From the NCBI GenBank assembly GCA_003952965.2, contig CM025856.1, positions 16,628,816 to 16,692,815 on the forward strand: a stretch of 64,000 bases of DNA, given 5' to 3'. Source of the stretch: Morella rubra. Taxonomy: Eukaryota > Streptophyta > Magnoliopsida > Fagales > Myricaceae. The notes below the pieces were generated by a model that saw nothing but the letters and a program-made list of their open reading frames with translations, was not told the DNA's origin and ran no database searches. Positions 31,560 to 43,892 of this stretch are shown here, one piece after another. A program made the translations under genes and the position numbers. Numbering within the stretch: the stretch's first letter is position 1; each line of letters opens with the position of its first letter.

Positions 31560-32480
31560 ATTTCAAAATTGATTATTTTTATTATATTGTGGATCAAGCA
31601 ATATTTTCCATGCAAGATAGATTTGAATTATTTTTAAAATATGATGTCATATTCATTTTTTGTTTGGTTTTGAATGATTAAGATCTTTTGATGATTGTGG
31701 TTTAGAAAAATAATGTCTCGATCTTGAAGAATTTTAAGCATGACATGAATTCTGATATTGATGGATTCCATTTTATTTTTAGAATTAAAAGTTTTAAAAG
31801 AAGTTGCAAAGACATAAATGAATACTTCAACTGAAATAATTAATCTAATAAAGAACTAGATTTTTTTCCAACTGATTTTATTGCATATATAATACTAATA
31901 ATAAAACAATGTTTCCCAAATTTATGGTGACATTTTTTTTTTCAAAACTATCATGTGTTTAGATGGGCAAAAAAAAAATTATGGTGAAAATTTTTGGATA
32001 TTTGTTTAGTGTTGAAATATTAAGATCTTATGACGATTGTACTTTAGAAAAAAAAAATGCCTCCATCTTTAAAAAAAGAAAAGAAAAGATATTGATGGTT
32101 TGAATTTCTTTTCAAAATTAAAAGCTTTAAAAGAAGTTGTAAAAACATAAATTAATACTCCAATTGAAGTACTTAATTTAGTAAAACAATATTTTGCAAA
32201 ATATTTTATTGCATATAGAATATTATTTGCCGTATCTATTATAAACATAATTTTTCAAAACTACTCTATGCTTGAAATTTTTTTTATTAGAGATAATATA
32301 AATTCTTTTGAAATTGATGAACAAGTTATTGGAGTTTAAAAAAAGATATTGTAGTTGATAAAAAAAAAGTGATTATGAAAAAAATTATTAAACAAATTTT
32401 GTATCATCAAAAAAGGCTAAAGATTATTTTAAAAAATTATTTAATATTTATTTTTAAATTAAAAATGCCTCCGTTCCAAA
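31560..32480 (+). pseudogene. hAT transposase fossils (ZMYM1-like), two copies
   Basis: Conceptual translation with stops and frameshifts shows DMNSDIDGFHF and FKRSCKDINEYFN in the first part (31560-31910). A second diverged copy of the same segment follows (about 31990-32200: DGLNFF, LKEVVKT, TPIEVLNLVKQYF). It runs on into a decayed hAT dimerisation region (IAYRIL, SIEKDI-like, DYEKN, SSKKAK). It resembles plant domesticated or decayed ZMYM1-like hAT proteins. The tail-to-tail repetition suggests a duplicated or re-inserted element. Non-functional. Confidence 0.5.
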
Positions 32481-32876
32481 AAAAAAAAGGTTGAGTAGCC
32501 CCTGCCACGAGACAGACATTTTTAGGATTGGCATGTGATGTGGTCAAATTTATAAGTGCACCAAACTCTTGGCAGGAAAATTCCAAGTCATAAAAGCATA
32601 GATCCTTGACCATGAGTTGTTGCTGCTATGCGTATTGCGTATATCTTCCAAGGTCCGATTTATGCTCAATTTTCTGTCCCAATAAATTATTTTACTCCAC
32701 GATCTTTAAGAATCCAACCACCAGCAGAGCAGTGTAAAATATTTGGATATAAATGTTGCCCCCTTGGAACTTCACACACGTCTAGTTCAAATTCTCCAAA
32801 CTCTGCGACATGTATTTATATCGTTTAGCAGAGATGACAGATCATAAGTGCATATATAAAAATAATATAAATATAA

Positions 32877-32881
<5 letters not shown>

Positions 32882-32910
<29 letters not shown>
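32882..32910. repeat. TA microsatellite
   Basis: (TA)n of about 29 bases at the left edge of the next MITE. Other TA runs lie near 34391-34411 and 48356-48382. Confidence 0.95.
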
Positions 32911-33230
32911 CTTTCCACCCATAAACTACTGGATCAGTGACACATTATACCTTAAACTATCAGTTTTGACACATTACGTCCTTCAACTATCAATGTTTAA
33001 CACATTACATCCTAAACTACTCACTTTGACACATTACATCATAAACTACTCACTTTGGCATATTATATCATTCAACTATTAATGTTATACACTTTGCATT
33101 CTCCTTTCGACAGTAATATTCCTAAAATTTAACGAATTAACAATAATATTTTCAATATATTCAAAGTGGGTCAAGCATCATCGTCATTTTAGTGTAAAAT
33201 TTTAATAGGGTATAAAGTATCTAAAATTAA
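32908..33230. mobile_element. MITE related to the 30.9-kb foldback
   Basis: The left end is ATACTTTCCACCCATAAACT and the right end GGGTATAAAGTATCTAAA, its inverse, comparable to the ends at 30907 and 31545. Inside, a minisatellite-like unit of TTGACACATTACATCCTAAA type is repeated four to five times (about 32935-33080). Confidence 0.55.
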
Positions 33231-33269
33231 TAATTAAAAAATACAATATTAAACAAATATTATGTTTAG

Positions 33270-33490
33270 AGCATGTTCGTTTTGGTAAAATTTTAAGAAT
33301 TTTAAGTATTATGTGAATATTTAGTGATGTTGAGATTTTATTAATATTTATATAAAAATTGTTGAATAATATTGATATTTGTTAAAAAAGTAATGTTAAA
33401 TTATATTAATATTTATAAGAAATAATGTTAAATTATAATTTTAAAATATATATTAAATTTAAAAATTTAACTAAAACCAAAATAGGTATA
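33270..33490. mobile_element. MITE, ATGTTCGTTTTG family, copy 2
   Basis: It begins GCATGTTCGTTTTGGTAAAA. The interior GTGAATATTTAGTGATGTTG and the next 100 bases match the copy at 8874-9104. It ends AACTAAAACCAAAATAGG. Followed directly by a unit (33490-33632) of the 10738/18905 family. Confidence 0.6.
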
Positions 33491-33632
33491 AAATTTTAAA
33501 AAAATTTTGTTAAAATTTTATATTGATATTAAAAAAGTATTGAAATTAATAAATAAGTAATAAAAGTAAAAATAAAATTTTAAAATATATTTAATAAAAA
33601 TAAAATTTTAACTTCCAAACACTATAAATCAT
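33490..33632. mobile_element. MITE-like unit, CCAAACAC ends
   Basis: AAAGTAAAAATAAAATTTTA followed by ATTTAATAAAAATAAAATTT and ACTTCCAAACACTAT. The same series of words occurs at 10738-10905 and 18905-19165. Confidence 0.45.
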
Positions 33633-33691
33633 TTTCCTCGTGTTAATATGATATGAAGATGGTCAAAACTCGAGAATGATGGATTTCTCAC

Positions 33692-33816
33692 CAACTTGAA
33701 AGCAACCCGACAAAGTCTGCGCGCCTCGGTGTTCCCACCTGCCCAGATGGACGCATCACTCGAGAGAGATGCTATTAGAGGAGCTTCAGTGGAGATCAGT
33801 GGCATCCCACCAGCCT
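33692..33816 (-). pseudogene. orphan splice-bounded exon, possibly ARM-repeat derived
   Basis: A 125-base open segment is bounded on the minus strand by an acceptor (TTGACAG) and a strong donor (TTG then GTGAGA). It reads EAGGMPLISTEAPLIASL and then SSDASIWAGGNTEARRLCR. EAGG-PLI-LLS-type text is loosely reminiscent of armadillo repeats. It is much richer in G and C than the AT-rich DNA around it, and no partner exon was found within several kilobases. Probably a captured or left-over gene fragment. Confidence 0.35.
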
Positions 33817-33896
33817 CTGTCAACTAACTACCTTTACGATGACATTACTAATTTCTCTTTGCTTCAAATCTATACTATTATGTAAACTTTCATGTA

Positions 33897-34075
33897 TAAA
33901 TAGCGTTTGGAACAAAATAAAATTTTGGGGGTTAGTAAAAAGAAAAAAAAAAGTTAATAAATTTTTTTAAAAAAATTGAATGAAAAAGTAAAAAAATAAA
34001 GAGAGATAAATTTTTATAATGATAATAATATTTTAAAGACTAAAATTTTAGTTTGTCAAATGTCATATAATTTTT
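33897..34075. mobile_element. MITE, AAAATTTT-rich family
   Basis: The left end AGCGTTTGGAACAAAATAAA is matched by the inverse of the right end, AGTTTGTCAAATGTCATATA, with flanking AAAATTTT words. Non-coding. Confidence 0.5.
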
Positions 34076-36837
34076 CTGTCTTAATATAATAAATAAATCT
34101 TATATTATTTAAACCCTACAAATTTAATATAATTTACATGTTATATCTCTCTCCAAAAGAAAAATAAAAATAAGAAAGTTGAGGATCTGACGTCAAAATG
34201 TGGTGGCGCTTGGAACCATGTGCCAAAGTTGGACGGTCATGAATGATGGTGAAGAGCATGAATGAGTCGAGGAAGATGGATTGCGAGTGTGTGGCCGGCA
34301 AAGACCGTTGGATGGTGATCAATCTGAGATTTTTTGTTCCGGGATAAAAAGGAAATTTAAAAACACAAAAGAAAAAAGAAAAAAAAAATTTATATATATA
34401 TATATATATATTCACAAACAGGCTAAAGAGAAGGGGACGACGAGAGGAGCCGGTGCACCTCCCTTCCGTCATGGAGGTAAAGGATGTGATATTCGGCAAA
34501 ATAAAAATTCACCATTTTTAATGAATATTTTGAAAGTAAAAAATTCACAACTGATTATTCAAAATTTAAAAGAATTAAACACGAATTCCAAAACAATTTT
34601 TAATAATTTTTTACATAAACTCTAATATTTTTTTTAAAAAAATTAATTGTATATTTTCTTTTATACTTTTTTCATCAAATTCTAATTTTTTTTATTACAA
34701 AATTATATCCAATTGTTTCTTTTTATACCTTTTTATAAAATTTCAATAAAATCAATTTACAATCAAATATTTTTTAAAAAAATCACTATTTTTTTTAAGA
34801 AATACTAATAAAACTTTAATCTGTTTAAATATTCTCACCACTATTAAATTTTTTACAAATGTTGAAATTATTTTTTGCAATCGAATATCACCCTAGCATC
34901 CCACGCACAATGCATGTGGAAGAAAAAAAAACATAAATAAATGTTCTTTTCCCAACCATACCTCTCTCGTAAACAAACAAAAGGGTTGGGTTTTAAAAAA
35001 AAATAAAAATAAATTTTGCATTCTTTAACTATCATTCTTTTTGCCATTTGTACTACAAATTACTAAACTTCACAAATTGCACCACAAATTAATAATTGGT
35101 TTTCATTTTGCATTCAATATCATAATTCAACGGTTTAAATTGTGCCATATGTCCTTATTTATTTATTTTAAATTACTGTCTAGGTTTAGGTTATGCTTGG
35201 AAAATGATTCTCTTAATCACATTTTGACAAGATTTCTAGCGAAATTGATGACATGACACGCCAAGTGGCAATATATTATCATGTGGTCATGTCACATGTC
35301 TTAAAAATAAATAAGAATGATAATATCATTTTATGACTTAAATATTTTTTATTTAATATATGAATTTTGTTATTTTTAATCTATGATTATAATTAAAACC
35401 ATTTAGAATGCTATATTACTGTATATTAATAAGTGGTGTATCATGTCATCGAATCTGTTATAAATCTAAACGAAAATAGTGACAGAGATAGTGATATTAT
35501 ACATATGGTCTAAATCTAGAGAGTAATTTTTCAGAAACCAAACCATATTTTAAAAATCTTATAAAAACCTAGCAAATGATTTTTAAATTTCTCTTTTTTT
35601 TCCCTGATTATTTGAATTGGGAGATCTTTACCGGAGATGCAATATGTCAAGTTTGGGCGTTTGGGTTACAAATTGCAGACGTGTTTAGATGGTGCAACCT
35701 GTTATTTTCTTAAAAATTTATATATTTTTAATCAGTTTTGAACTGAAAAAGAGAACGAGAGGGGGGAAAGGGAAGATCCATACGCTTGTCCCATGGCACT
35801 TTTACGTTCAAGATTGCTATTGATTTATAAAAAGATTAGACGTAAATACCTATCCAATTGCACGTAATATATAAGATTTATTCCCCAGCTCCATATGGTA
35901 TATATTCTAATAATATAATCGAAGAAATATATTTGCAGTAATGGAAGTAGAATAAGAAAATCAAGAGACGTATGCTATTCCTTTAGTTCATAAATCAAAG
36001 CCAAATCCAGAACGGACACATACGTGCACAATTTTATTTATTTATTTATTTTAAAGATAATGGACATAACTAGGCATGTCATCTGTGTATTGTACTGTAT
36101 TAGTGCATAGACCAACCCTGAATATTAAAAATATGCTTTAAATAAAAAACAGCTGCAAATAAATAAATAAAGGGCATTGATGGTGTGGGGTGATCTCAGT
36201 ACTTGAAGTTAACTTCTACGAGACAAATTGGGTAAGTCAGAGATACCATATATATTGGGTAAGTTAACTTTGAGAGAGTGCTTAAGTCCATGATTGAGGG
36301 AAAATTTTAAATTTATATTTTATATATTTGTTTACAAATGGAACTAAATTCAAATTATAATGCATGTCTAATTTTCCCAAAGCATGAAATAAATTAAAAT
36401 CCAAAAATAAGGATTTTACAAATTTCTTTTTATTTTCCTTTTTACTTTGGCAGCCTTTTTAACACTTTTTCATCTTTGAGATTAGCATGTAATAACTAAA
36501 TTGTTCTGAAGCAACGAACGATATCTGTTGTACCTAGTTGTGAACTAGGCTTAGACGAATTTGATCAATTAAGAGAGGAACTAACTAACTGGAAGCAACG
36601 GTAAACTCTCCATACTAAAATTAATTCCATAATTAGACTATTAGGTTTTTGTAGACCATAAGATTCCAACTCACACCATCTATGAAATATAATTGGTTCA
36701 AAAGTAACTGTCCTTCCTTACAACCATTAAATTGTTGATACTAGTGAAAGTGGTGCTAGGCTTTGATTAGGGTTCCAATCTTGGCAAGCTTAATTTATTC
36801 CGGTAGTTTTCATGACAAGTGAAATTTCTTATTTAAC

Positions 36838-37014
36838 ATGGCGTTTGTTTCTAAAATTTTAGCATAATAAAATAAACTATATAAAATTATTTATATCCTC
36901 ATTTTTTCACCAACTTCAATACAAATACATATAAAAATTTAATTTAAATCATTTCTTTCTTTACTTTTTTCACAAATTCTAACACTCCCAAATTTTACAA
37001 ACAAACACTATGTG
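36838..37014. mobile_element. MITE, AAAATTTT-rich family
   Basis: The left end CATGGCGTTTGTTTCTAAAA and the right end TTTTACAAACAAACACTATG are inverted relatives. The element ends about 430 bases upstream of the G-box of the BPM promoter. Confidence 0.55.
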
Positions 37015-37446
37015 AGTTGACGCATCACCTTGCTCGTTGGGCCGTCGCTAAATTTAACTTCGTGGGCAATCCCTGTGATTTTGAGTCTTCCTTTGATTTA
37101 TCTTGATTGTATACTAGCACTAATCCATCTTAGCGTGGTTTATTTAGTTAGTGTTTGATTTTAGAATAAAATGAGATTTTGATTAAAAAAATATAAGCTT
37201 CAACTTGACTTAATAATGATTTACTACTTAGTAGGATTTTTTTCAAGAAAAAAGAAAAAAAACGCGTTTGACCTTGTAGATTCTTATAATTGGATTCCGA
37301 GACAGAGGGCAAAAAAGAAGTTAAAAAATTGAGTGGATATCAATATCATCCAATTTGTCCATTAGCAATTCAGTGAACGTTACCACTTACATTATGCAAA
37401 ATTACAAACATGCCGTCGTCGTACCGTATATATTACGAGTCCAAAA

Positions 37447-37452
37447 CACGTG
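37447..37452. promoter_or_regulatory. G-box in BPM promoter
   Basis: CACGTG within the palindrome AACACGTGTT, about 420 bases upstream of the BPM start codon. G-boxes bind bZIP and bHLH factors, including ABA-response factors. Function here is inferred from position only. Confidence 0.45.
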
Positions 37453-37554
37453 TTCCGAAATGAATACGTGAGCAAGTACGCGGAGCCTCCCCACACCAAT
37501 AATTTTGCTTGTCCGAAAATACTTAAAAGCCCACCCACGGTTTGAAGTCATCGT

Positions 37555-37584
37555 TCTTCTTCTTCTGCTTCTTCTTCTTCTTCT

Positions 37585-37615
<31 letters not shown>

Positions 37616-37616
37616 C
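37555..37616. repeat. CTT/CT tract in BPM 5' leader
   Basis: (CTT)n followed by (CT)n, about 250-310 bases upstream of the start codon. Pyrimidine tracts like this are typical of plant core promoters (Y-patch) and 5' UTRs, so transcription probably starts near here. Confidence 0.85.
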
Positions 37617-37869
37617 TTCTTCTCGGAGCCTAAGAAATTCTTCGAGGAGGAGCCACAACTTTGGCCTCTTTAACGGATTCCTAGATTTTCTCACCAAACA
37701 CTCACTTTCCCCAGGAGAATTTCCCATCTCAACTCTTTAAATTTCCAACCCCGAAGTCTAAACCGAGTCCAATTCGCCCCTAGATTTCCTAACGTGCCCT
37801 AGATCCCTAGGTATTTCGGCTTCCAATATTTCGAACCACATATTTGTGATAAAATTCTCGTGGTTTGGG

Positions 37870-40800
37870 ATGGGAAAGCTTCTCAGAGAAAGCCCCAATT
37901 CTAGACATTCTTTTCCTTGTTCTTCTTCCTCTTCTTCGCCTTCGACCACGACCTCGACGTCGATCACCGAGACCGTGAACGGCTCTCACCAGTTCAAGAT
38001 CTCAGGTTATTCGCTTTCGAAGGGGATGGGGATCGGGAAGTACATGGCTTCCGATACCTTCATCGTCGGTGGGTACTCGTGGGCGATCTATTTCTACCCC
38101 GATGGGAAAAGTGTGGAGGACAATGCGGCGTATGTGTCGCTATTCATCGCGCTGGCGAGCGAAGGGACCGACGTGAGGGCGCTCTTCGAATTGACGCTCT
38201 TGGATCAGAGCGGCAAGGAGAGGCACAAGGTGCACACCCATTTCGGGAGGACGCCAAATAGTGGGCCTTACACGCTCAAGTATCGCGGTAGTATGTGGTG
38301 AGTTTCGCTAAATTTTGGAGGTCTTGAGGATCGTGTTGATGATGATGTTCGTTATGTTTCACTGTGAACGGGCGATTCTTACGCTTCGGGCATGATTAAG
38401 AAGTTGAAGTAATTGGCTTTCTGTCATCTTCTTTCTCTTTTTCCTTTATTGAGGAATTGGATATTTTGAAAGAGGTTGAGATGTGAAAGTGGGTGGTGTG
38501 CTGGTTGAGTTTTGATAGATAATGTATCGGCCTGCAAATTTAATTGGACATATTATCCGTGATGTTGTGTACGCAAAGACATTTTTTTCTTCTTCCACAA
38601 ATCGTCTACAGAATCGGTTACTCGACTCGGCAGAGCCCTTTATCTTCAATCATTTAAGTTGGCTGCATGAGTAATTTTCCCTACTTATTGTCATGAAACC
38701 TTTTCCTTTTCCACCATTTATCCATATCGTAATATTGGCAGTATGAAATAAGATGGCCAAATGATTTTTAAATATGAAACAAAGAGCGTCTATCATTAGA
38801 AAGGGATTTCTCTAGAGAGCTTAGGATGCCCAAAAATGGTCCCTCAAACATGTCCTGGAGATTGAAGGGAGATAGGTTAAGTTATTAGTCCGTTCCATGC
38901 ATTAAGTGGAACCAAACTGATGGAATTCGTATTTCATTCTGCCCATTATCTCTTGCCTCTTTTTTTTTTTTTTTCAGTAGGCGGCAATTCTTATATGTAA
39001 TTTTGCGGCAAGATGTATTGTTAAAGAGGTAAATAATTTTGTTGCTAACCTTTTCTTAGATTTATTACGTTAGTAAACAAGAGTCAGATCTTGTGCCACT
39101 CCATCTGGTTTCATATTCTCTATCAAATGACAACTAATATAGGTGTCTACATTGCCCTAGTTGTCTATTTAAAGTAATCAGACTGGTTTTGCTTGTTAAA
39201 TGGCATGACTTGAAGTGGGTTTTGGTGTTGGATGCTGCAGGGGTTACAAACGATTTTTCAAAAGGACTGCTCTAGAGACATCAGACTACCTCAAAGATGA
39301 TTGCCTTTCGGTTCACTGTAGTGTTGGTGTTGTGAGATCATACACAGAGGGGCCTAAGATCTACTCTATAGCACCACCTCCTTCTAACATTGGTCAGCAT
39401 TTTGGACAGCTACTTGAAAGTGGAAAGGGAACAGACGTAAATTTTGAAGTTGACGGGGAAACGTTTGCTGCTCATAAGTTGGTACTTGCAGCTCGTTCAC
39501 CTGTATTTCGGGCCCAACTTATTGGTCCAATGAGGGATCAGAATACCCAGTGTATAAAAGTTGAAGACATGGAGGCTCCTGTTTTTAAGGTTCAAACGAT
39601 ACCCTTCTATTTGGGTCTATTTTATAACTTCTTTATCGTTCTGTAAACGCTGGTGTGGTTGCAATCTCTGTTAACCTTGATATTTGGAAGGAAAATTCTC
39701 TTTCGTTGCTAGCTCTTTGATTATTGTTCTTTTTATCCATTCTAAGTACTTTCCAATAGCTCCATCATTTCACTGTTTTTGCGAGGCATAGATATGTCTT
39801 GCCTATCTTTTTTGTTTTTTCTTTGGGGTGGAGTGGGTGTTGGGATGGCTGCGGCATCCATCTACACCACTAGAAAATGTAGCATTGCACTCCTTGTGAG
39901 CTCAGCCTCACTCAATATCTGTTCAGGTTTTAATTCTATTTTTGCCGTATTATGCCTTTTTCAGGCTTTGCTTCATTTCATATACTGGGACTCTCTGCCA
40001 GATATGCAAGAGCTTACTGGGTTGAACACAAAATGGGCTGCCACTTTGATGTCTCAGCATCTGCTTGCAGCAGCAGATCGATATGGCCTTGAGAGACTAA
40101 GGGTTCTTAATGAGGCCAGTCTTTGTGAAGGTGTTGCCATAAATACTGTAGCAACTACGCTAGCTTTGGCTGAGCAGCATCACTGTTTCCAGCTGAAAGC
40201 TGTGTGTCTCAAATTTGTTGCAATGCCTGAAAATCTGAGAGGTGAGCTCCTTTATTGACATCAAGAGGCCCTAGATAGTGTCGGAAAGGCTGATAATTAA
40301 TTTCTTATGCTTTTTAAATATTTTTTTCTTACCTAGAAGCTACCTGAAAGAAATCCAGCATTAGCATAAGTCAGTGGTTCCAAAAAGAAATTTGCTAATT
40401 TGTGAGAATTCTTTTACTGAAAGAGCCTTTATACTCTAAGACTGTGATGTCAGACACAGAGCTTAGAAACCAGATATATGTGGACAGCAGTGATTCACGC
40501 TAACAAGGGTTATTCACTTATTTGATTGCCAAAGTTTTTTATGGCAGCAATGGGTTCTTGTGGTTCTATGGTGGCTACGGTTAGGTTGCTGTGGTGAAAA
40601 GAGAAGCTAAAAACTAGGAATTTGGAAATGTTACTGTTAGCAACTAACCTATGCATGCTTGGCTGAGCAGCATCGGACTGTTTCCATTAATAAAGCTGTG
40701 TATTCTCAAATTTGTATTGCCTAATCTGAGGATAGCCCAAGATGAAGGGCCAACATAGAAAATGGGAAGAGGACTGATGAAAAGTTTGGCAGAAATACTT

Positions 40801-43092
40801 TTAAATTTCTTATTTGGTGCTATGAAACTTCTACCTGTAGAATGGTGCTGTGTTCAGTAGTGAAATTTGCTAATTATGTGACTTGATGTTTAGGCATAGA
40901 TATGTCTTGGAGCTTTTATACATTGCACTCCTTGTGAAGCCTCACTCAATATCTGTTCAGGTTGCCGTATTAAGATTTCATATACTGGGACTCTCTGCCA
41001 GATCAAGAGCTTACTGGGTTGAACACCTGGATAGCATATGATATGGCCTTGAGAGACTAAGGGTTCTTAATGAGGCCAGTCTTTGTGAAAGTAGCTACGC
41101 TTTTGGCTGAGCAGGGCTTGTGTGTCTCAAATTCAATGCTCCATTGAGATAGCGGAAAGGCTGATAATTAATTTCTTATGCTTTTTAAATATTTTTTTCT
41201 TACCTAGAAGCTACCTGAAAGAAATCCAGCATTAGCATAAGTCAGTGGTTCCAAAAAGAAATTTGCTAATTTGTGAGAATTCTTTTACTGAAAGAGCCTT
41301 TATACTCTAAGACTGTGATGTCAGACACAGAGCTTAGAAACCAGATATATGTGGACAGCAGTGATTCACGCTAACAAGGGTTATTCACTTATTTGATTGC
41401 CAAAGTTTTTTATGGCAGCAATGGGTTCTTGTGGTTCTATGGTGGCTACGGTTAGGTTGCTGTGGTGAAAAGAGAAGCTAAAAACTAGGAATTTGGAGTT
41501 TCAAGAAGGGAAGGGAAGGGAAGGGACGGTGTTATTTCTCCAATTTTGGCCAGAAAGGGCTTAACTAGAGGCTGTTTTTGAAATTGTTAACAGTAACCCA
41601 GGGACAGGTTTTTGATGTTGTTTGCATGCTGACTGATGGGAAATGGGCTCAAGGTTCTTAATTGAGCAGAAAAAGTTGGGGTCTGATTTTAATTTAGGAA
41701 GTGCGGAAAATATTAAGAAGGCAGTAGAACTTTGGGGAGTGTGACATTATTGAGAAGGAGACTGGCTATTTTGGCGCTTTCAAAAGGTATATGGTGTTTC
41801 CTGCCCAATTGCAGCCCGTATTCTGTTCTCCGGTATAAGCCTCCACTTTGTAATAGCCTGAATGTTTTATGGAAAGCAAAATTAGACAAAATATTGGCAC
41901 TATTGTGATTGTTGGGGGATAACGGATGAGGGATGTAAGATGAAGGTTTCAAACAACAAGGAAAGGGGAGGGATGTGGTGTGGAGTTGTGGGAAAGGCGA
42001 TAAAAATCGGAGGCTGTTTTGGTGCTATGAACTGTTACCCAAGAATGGTGCTATGATGTTCTTCGTAGTGTGTGGGTGAGGATTGATGGGATAGTGTTTG
42101 GGGCTTTTTATATAGAAGTTTTATAGTTGGTAAATTGATGTCAGATCCTTGACTTGTAAGGTGGATGAGTTGCTGGAAATTAAAGAGATTTTCATGCTTT
42201 GGTTGGTCTCCAAGATCCATGAAATCCGATTTTTACTTTAAGAACGCGTTGAGGGAGTACGCATTACTGGTAGAGATGAACTAATAAATTGTATCAGCAT
42301 TTTTGCTTGAGTTGTATTTGGCAAGGGTGAACAATGGCCGGGAGGTTCTCCCTATGAATTAGTGACTTGTGAAGTCTTTGTTGTTGAATGAAGAAGGTCC
42401 CTTTAGTATGCCACATGAGGATGGTCAGAAGCCTGCCTCGTTTTGTTTCCACCAGTTTATTGGGACGTTAATGTAATTATTTGAGAATGAGTTGATAATA
42501 TCTGCATCCATTTTACTAGCAACTGGCACAATATATAATAAGATATGGAAAAGGGAATAAGAATTCTCTTCAATTTGTTATCCGAATTGGACCATCCAAT
42601 TCGGAAAAAGAATAAACAGAATGCATTTAATGCTGTAGGGCTCGAAGTGCTCGACAATTAATATGGACAACATTAAATGTTGTGGGGCTCCATCTGTTAT
42701 ATTTTTTTTTTTCTAAATTGGACTACCAATTTGGATAGCAAATTAGAGAGGATATTGGTCGACAACAATTGTCTTGGGTCCATCCAAAATTGTTTTGTGA
42801 TTTTATATCTTATCCAGTGGATTTCAAAGATTCTGGTGATTATTGCTTGTATTTTGGATTTTCCTGGGAATGATATTGATGGTTGAAGCTTATTCTTTTT
42901 CTTTTTTCCCCAGCTGTGATGCAGACGGATGGTTTTGAATATTTAAAAGAGAGTTGCCCCTCTGTGCTGACGGAGCTCCTGGAGTATGTGGCTAGGGTTA
43001 GTGAACACTCTGTCATTGTATGCAGGCATGGAAATGAAGTTATCCTTGATGGCAGTGATGTCAATGGTAGACGAGTGAAGCAAAGACTATAG
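37870..43092 (+). CDS. BPM: BPM-type MATH-BTB adaptor of CUL3 ubiquitin ligases
   Basis: Four exons: 37870-38297, 39241-39589, 39965-40241 and 42914-43092, in consistent frame, 410 residues. The MATH domain covers about residues 31-170 ([64 protein letters not shown]). The BTB/POZ domain covers about 194-315 ([45 protein letters not shown]), followed by a BACK-like helical tail ([36 protein letters not shown]). Plant BPM proteins bind substrates such as ERF/AP2, HB6 and PP2C factors through MATH and CUL3 through BTB. The start is the first ATG; upstream in-frame codons are non-ATG. Exon 3 has broken copies in intron 3. Confidence 0.96.
39785..41500 (+). repeat. partial duplication of BPM intron 2-exon 3-intron 3
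   Basis: The block 39785-40620 is repeated as 40905-41495. About 340 bases downstream of exon 3 (from GGAAAGGCTGATAATTAATT) are nearly identical in both. The part covering intron 2 and exon 3 (40905-41140) has lost many short stretches, so the exon copy is out of frame. A third, shorter echo of the exon 3 tail lies at 40655-40735 (GGCTGAGCAGCATC, AGCTGTGT, CTCAAATTTGT), with small insertions. None can replace exon 3. Confidence 0.9.
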
Positions 43093-43870
43093 GAAGCAGG
43101 TATCCACAATTCTTTGTAGCCAAAGAGAAAAACAAAGACAAATAATGTTTTCTAGGATTAGAAACAATTTACTAGCTTTTTGTTTTCTAATCTGCAAGGG
43201 AATGTAAATCTAGTTTTTTTTTTATTTGCTCATTTGTTATCATGCGCCATTGTTGTAATGTGAAAGCTTCCTTTTCTAGTTTGCTACTTCCTTCCCCGGC
43301 TTAAAGTTTGTAGTGCTATCGTTTTCCACTTTTGTTACTTTAGTACTTCTCTTGTGTATTTAAAGTTTTGGATTACCCTTTAACAAAGATTGAAGCTTGA
43401 CTGGCTTTGGGTGATATGAGTTGTATGCCTTCTCGATTCTGAATTTCTTATCTTTTGAGCGACAACAATTCCAATATACCTGTTCCAAAACAGGTCTAGC
43501 CAAACATAATGACAAAGCAGGAAATTTCTTTATAAGCCATGGTCAATTGACAAAGCTCAACGTCAATGCCTACCACATGTCCTGCCTCGATTAAGTTTTA
43601 TTTTCTCCCTTACTTGTGTGCAAATTATCCGCATATTTAAACGAGAACAAGTTTTCGATATATTTATTTGGGAAATTTATAAATACCACACTGTCAAGAG
43701 GAAAACGTCAGACTTTGCCTGGAGGTCATAAATTGCTTCGACAGGAAATGGGATCTCTTCAGTATGATCAAATATGAGCGTTAAACCCGAGTAAATTTCT
43801 GAGCATTTCGGGAAAAATTGCCCAGCCAAGTATGGGTGCCAAACCCCACTCTTTTAATCGCAAAGCACAG
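43093..43870. other. BPM 3' UTR and intergenic
   Basis: No coding region seen. The first few hundred bases are likely BPM 3' UTR. Confidence 0.5.
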
Positions 43871-43876
43871 AGGTAG

Positions 43877-43892
43877 TGGGCTGGGCTGGGCT
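43877..43892 (+). promoter_or_regulatory. three overlapping site II-type TGGGCT motifs
   Basis: TGGGCT at 43877, 43882 and 43887, about 260 bases upstream of the LSM2 start codon. The arrangement resembles that in front of EF-Tu at 13047. Confidence 0.5.

Larger units (their letters stand above)
27311..37440. other. 10-kb gene desert of transposon debris
   Basis: No intact gene. The region is strongly AT-rich and filled with MITEs, two foldback elements, hAT transposase fossils, microsatellites and a single splice-bounded exon; these are listed separately. About 34500-36830 shows nothing recognisable beyond AT-rich, low-complexity DNA. Confidence 0.7.

Noticed and set aside
37917..38261. 114-residue open frame
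   Set aside because: Out-of-frame shadow of BPM exon 1, which encodes the well-conserved MATH domain.
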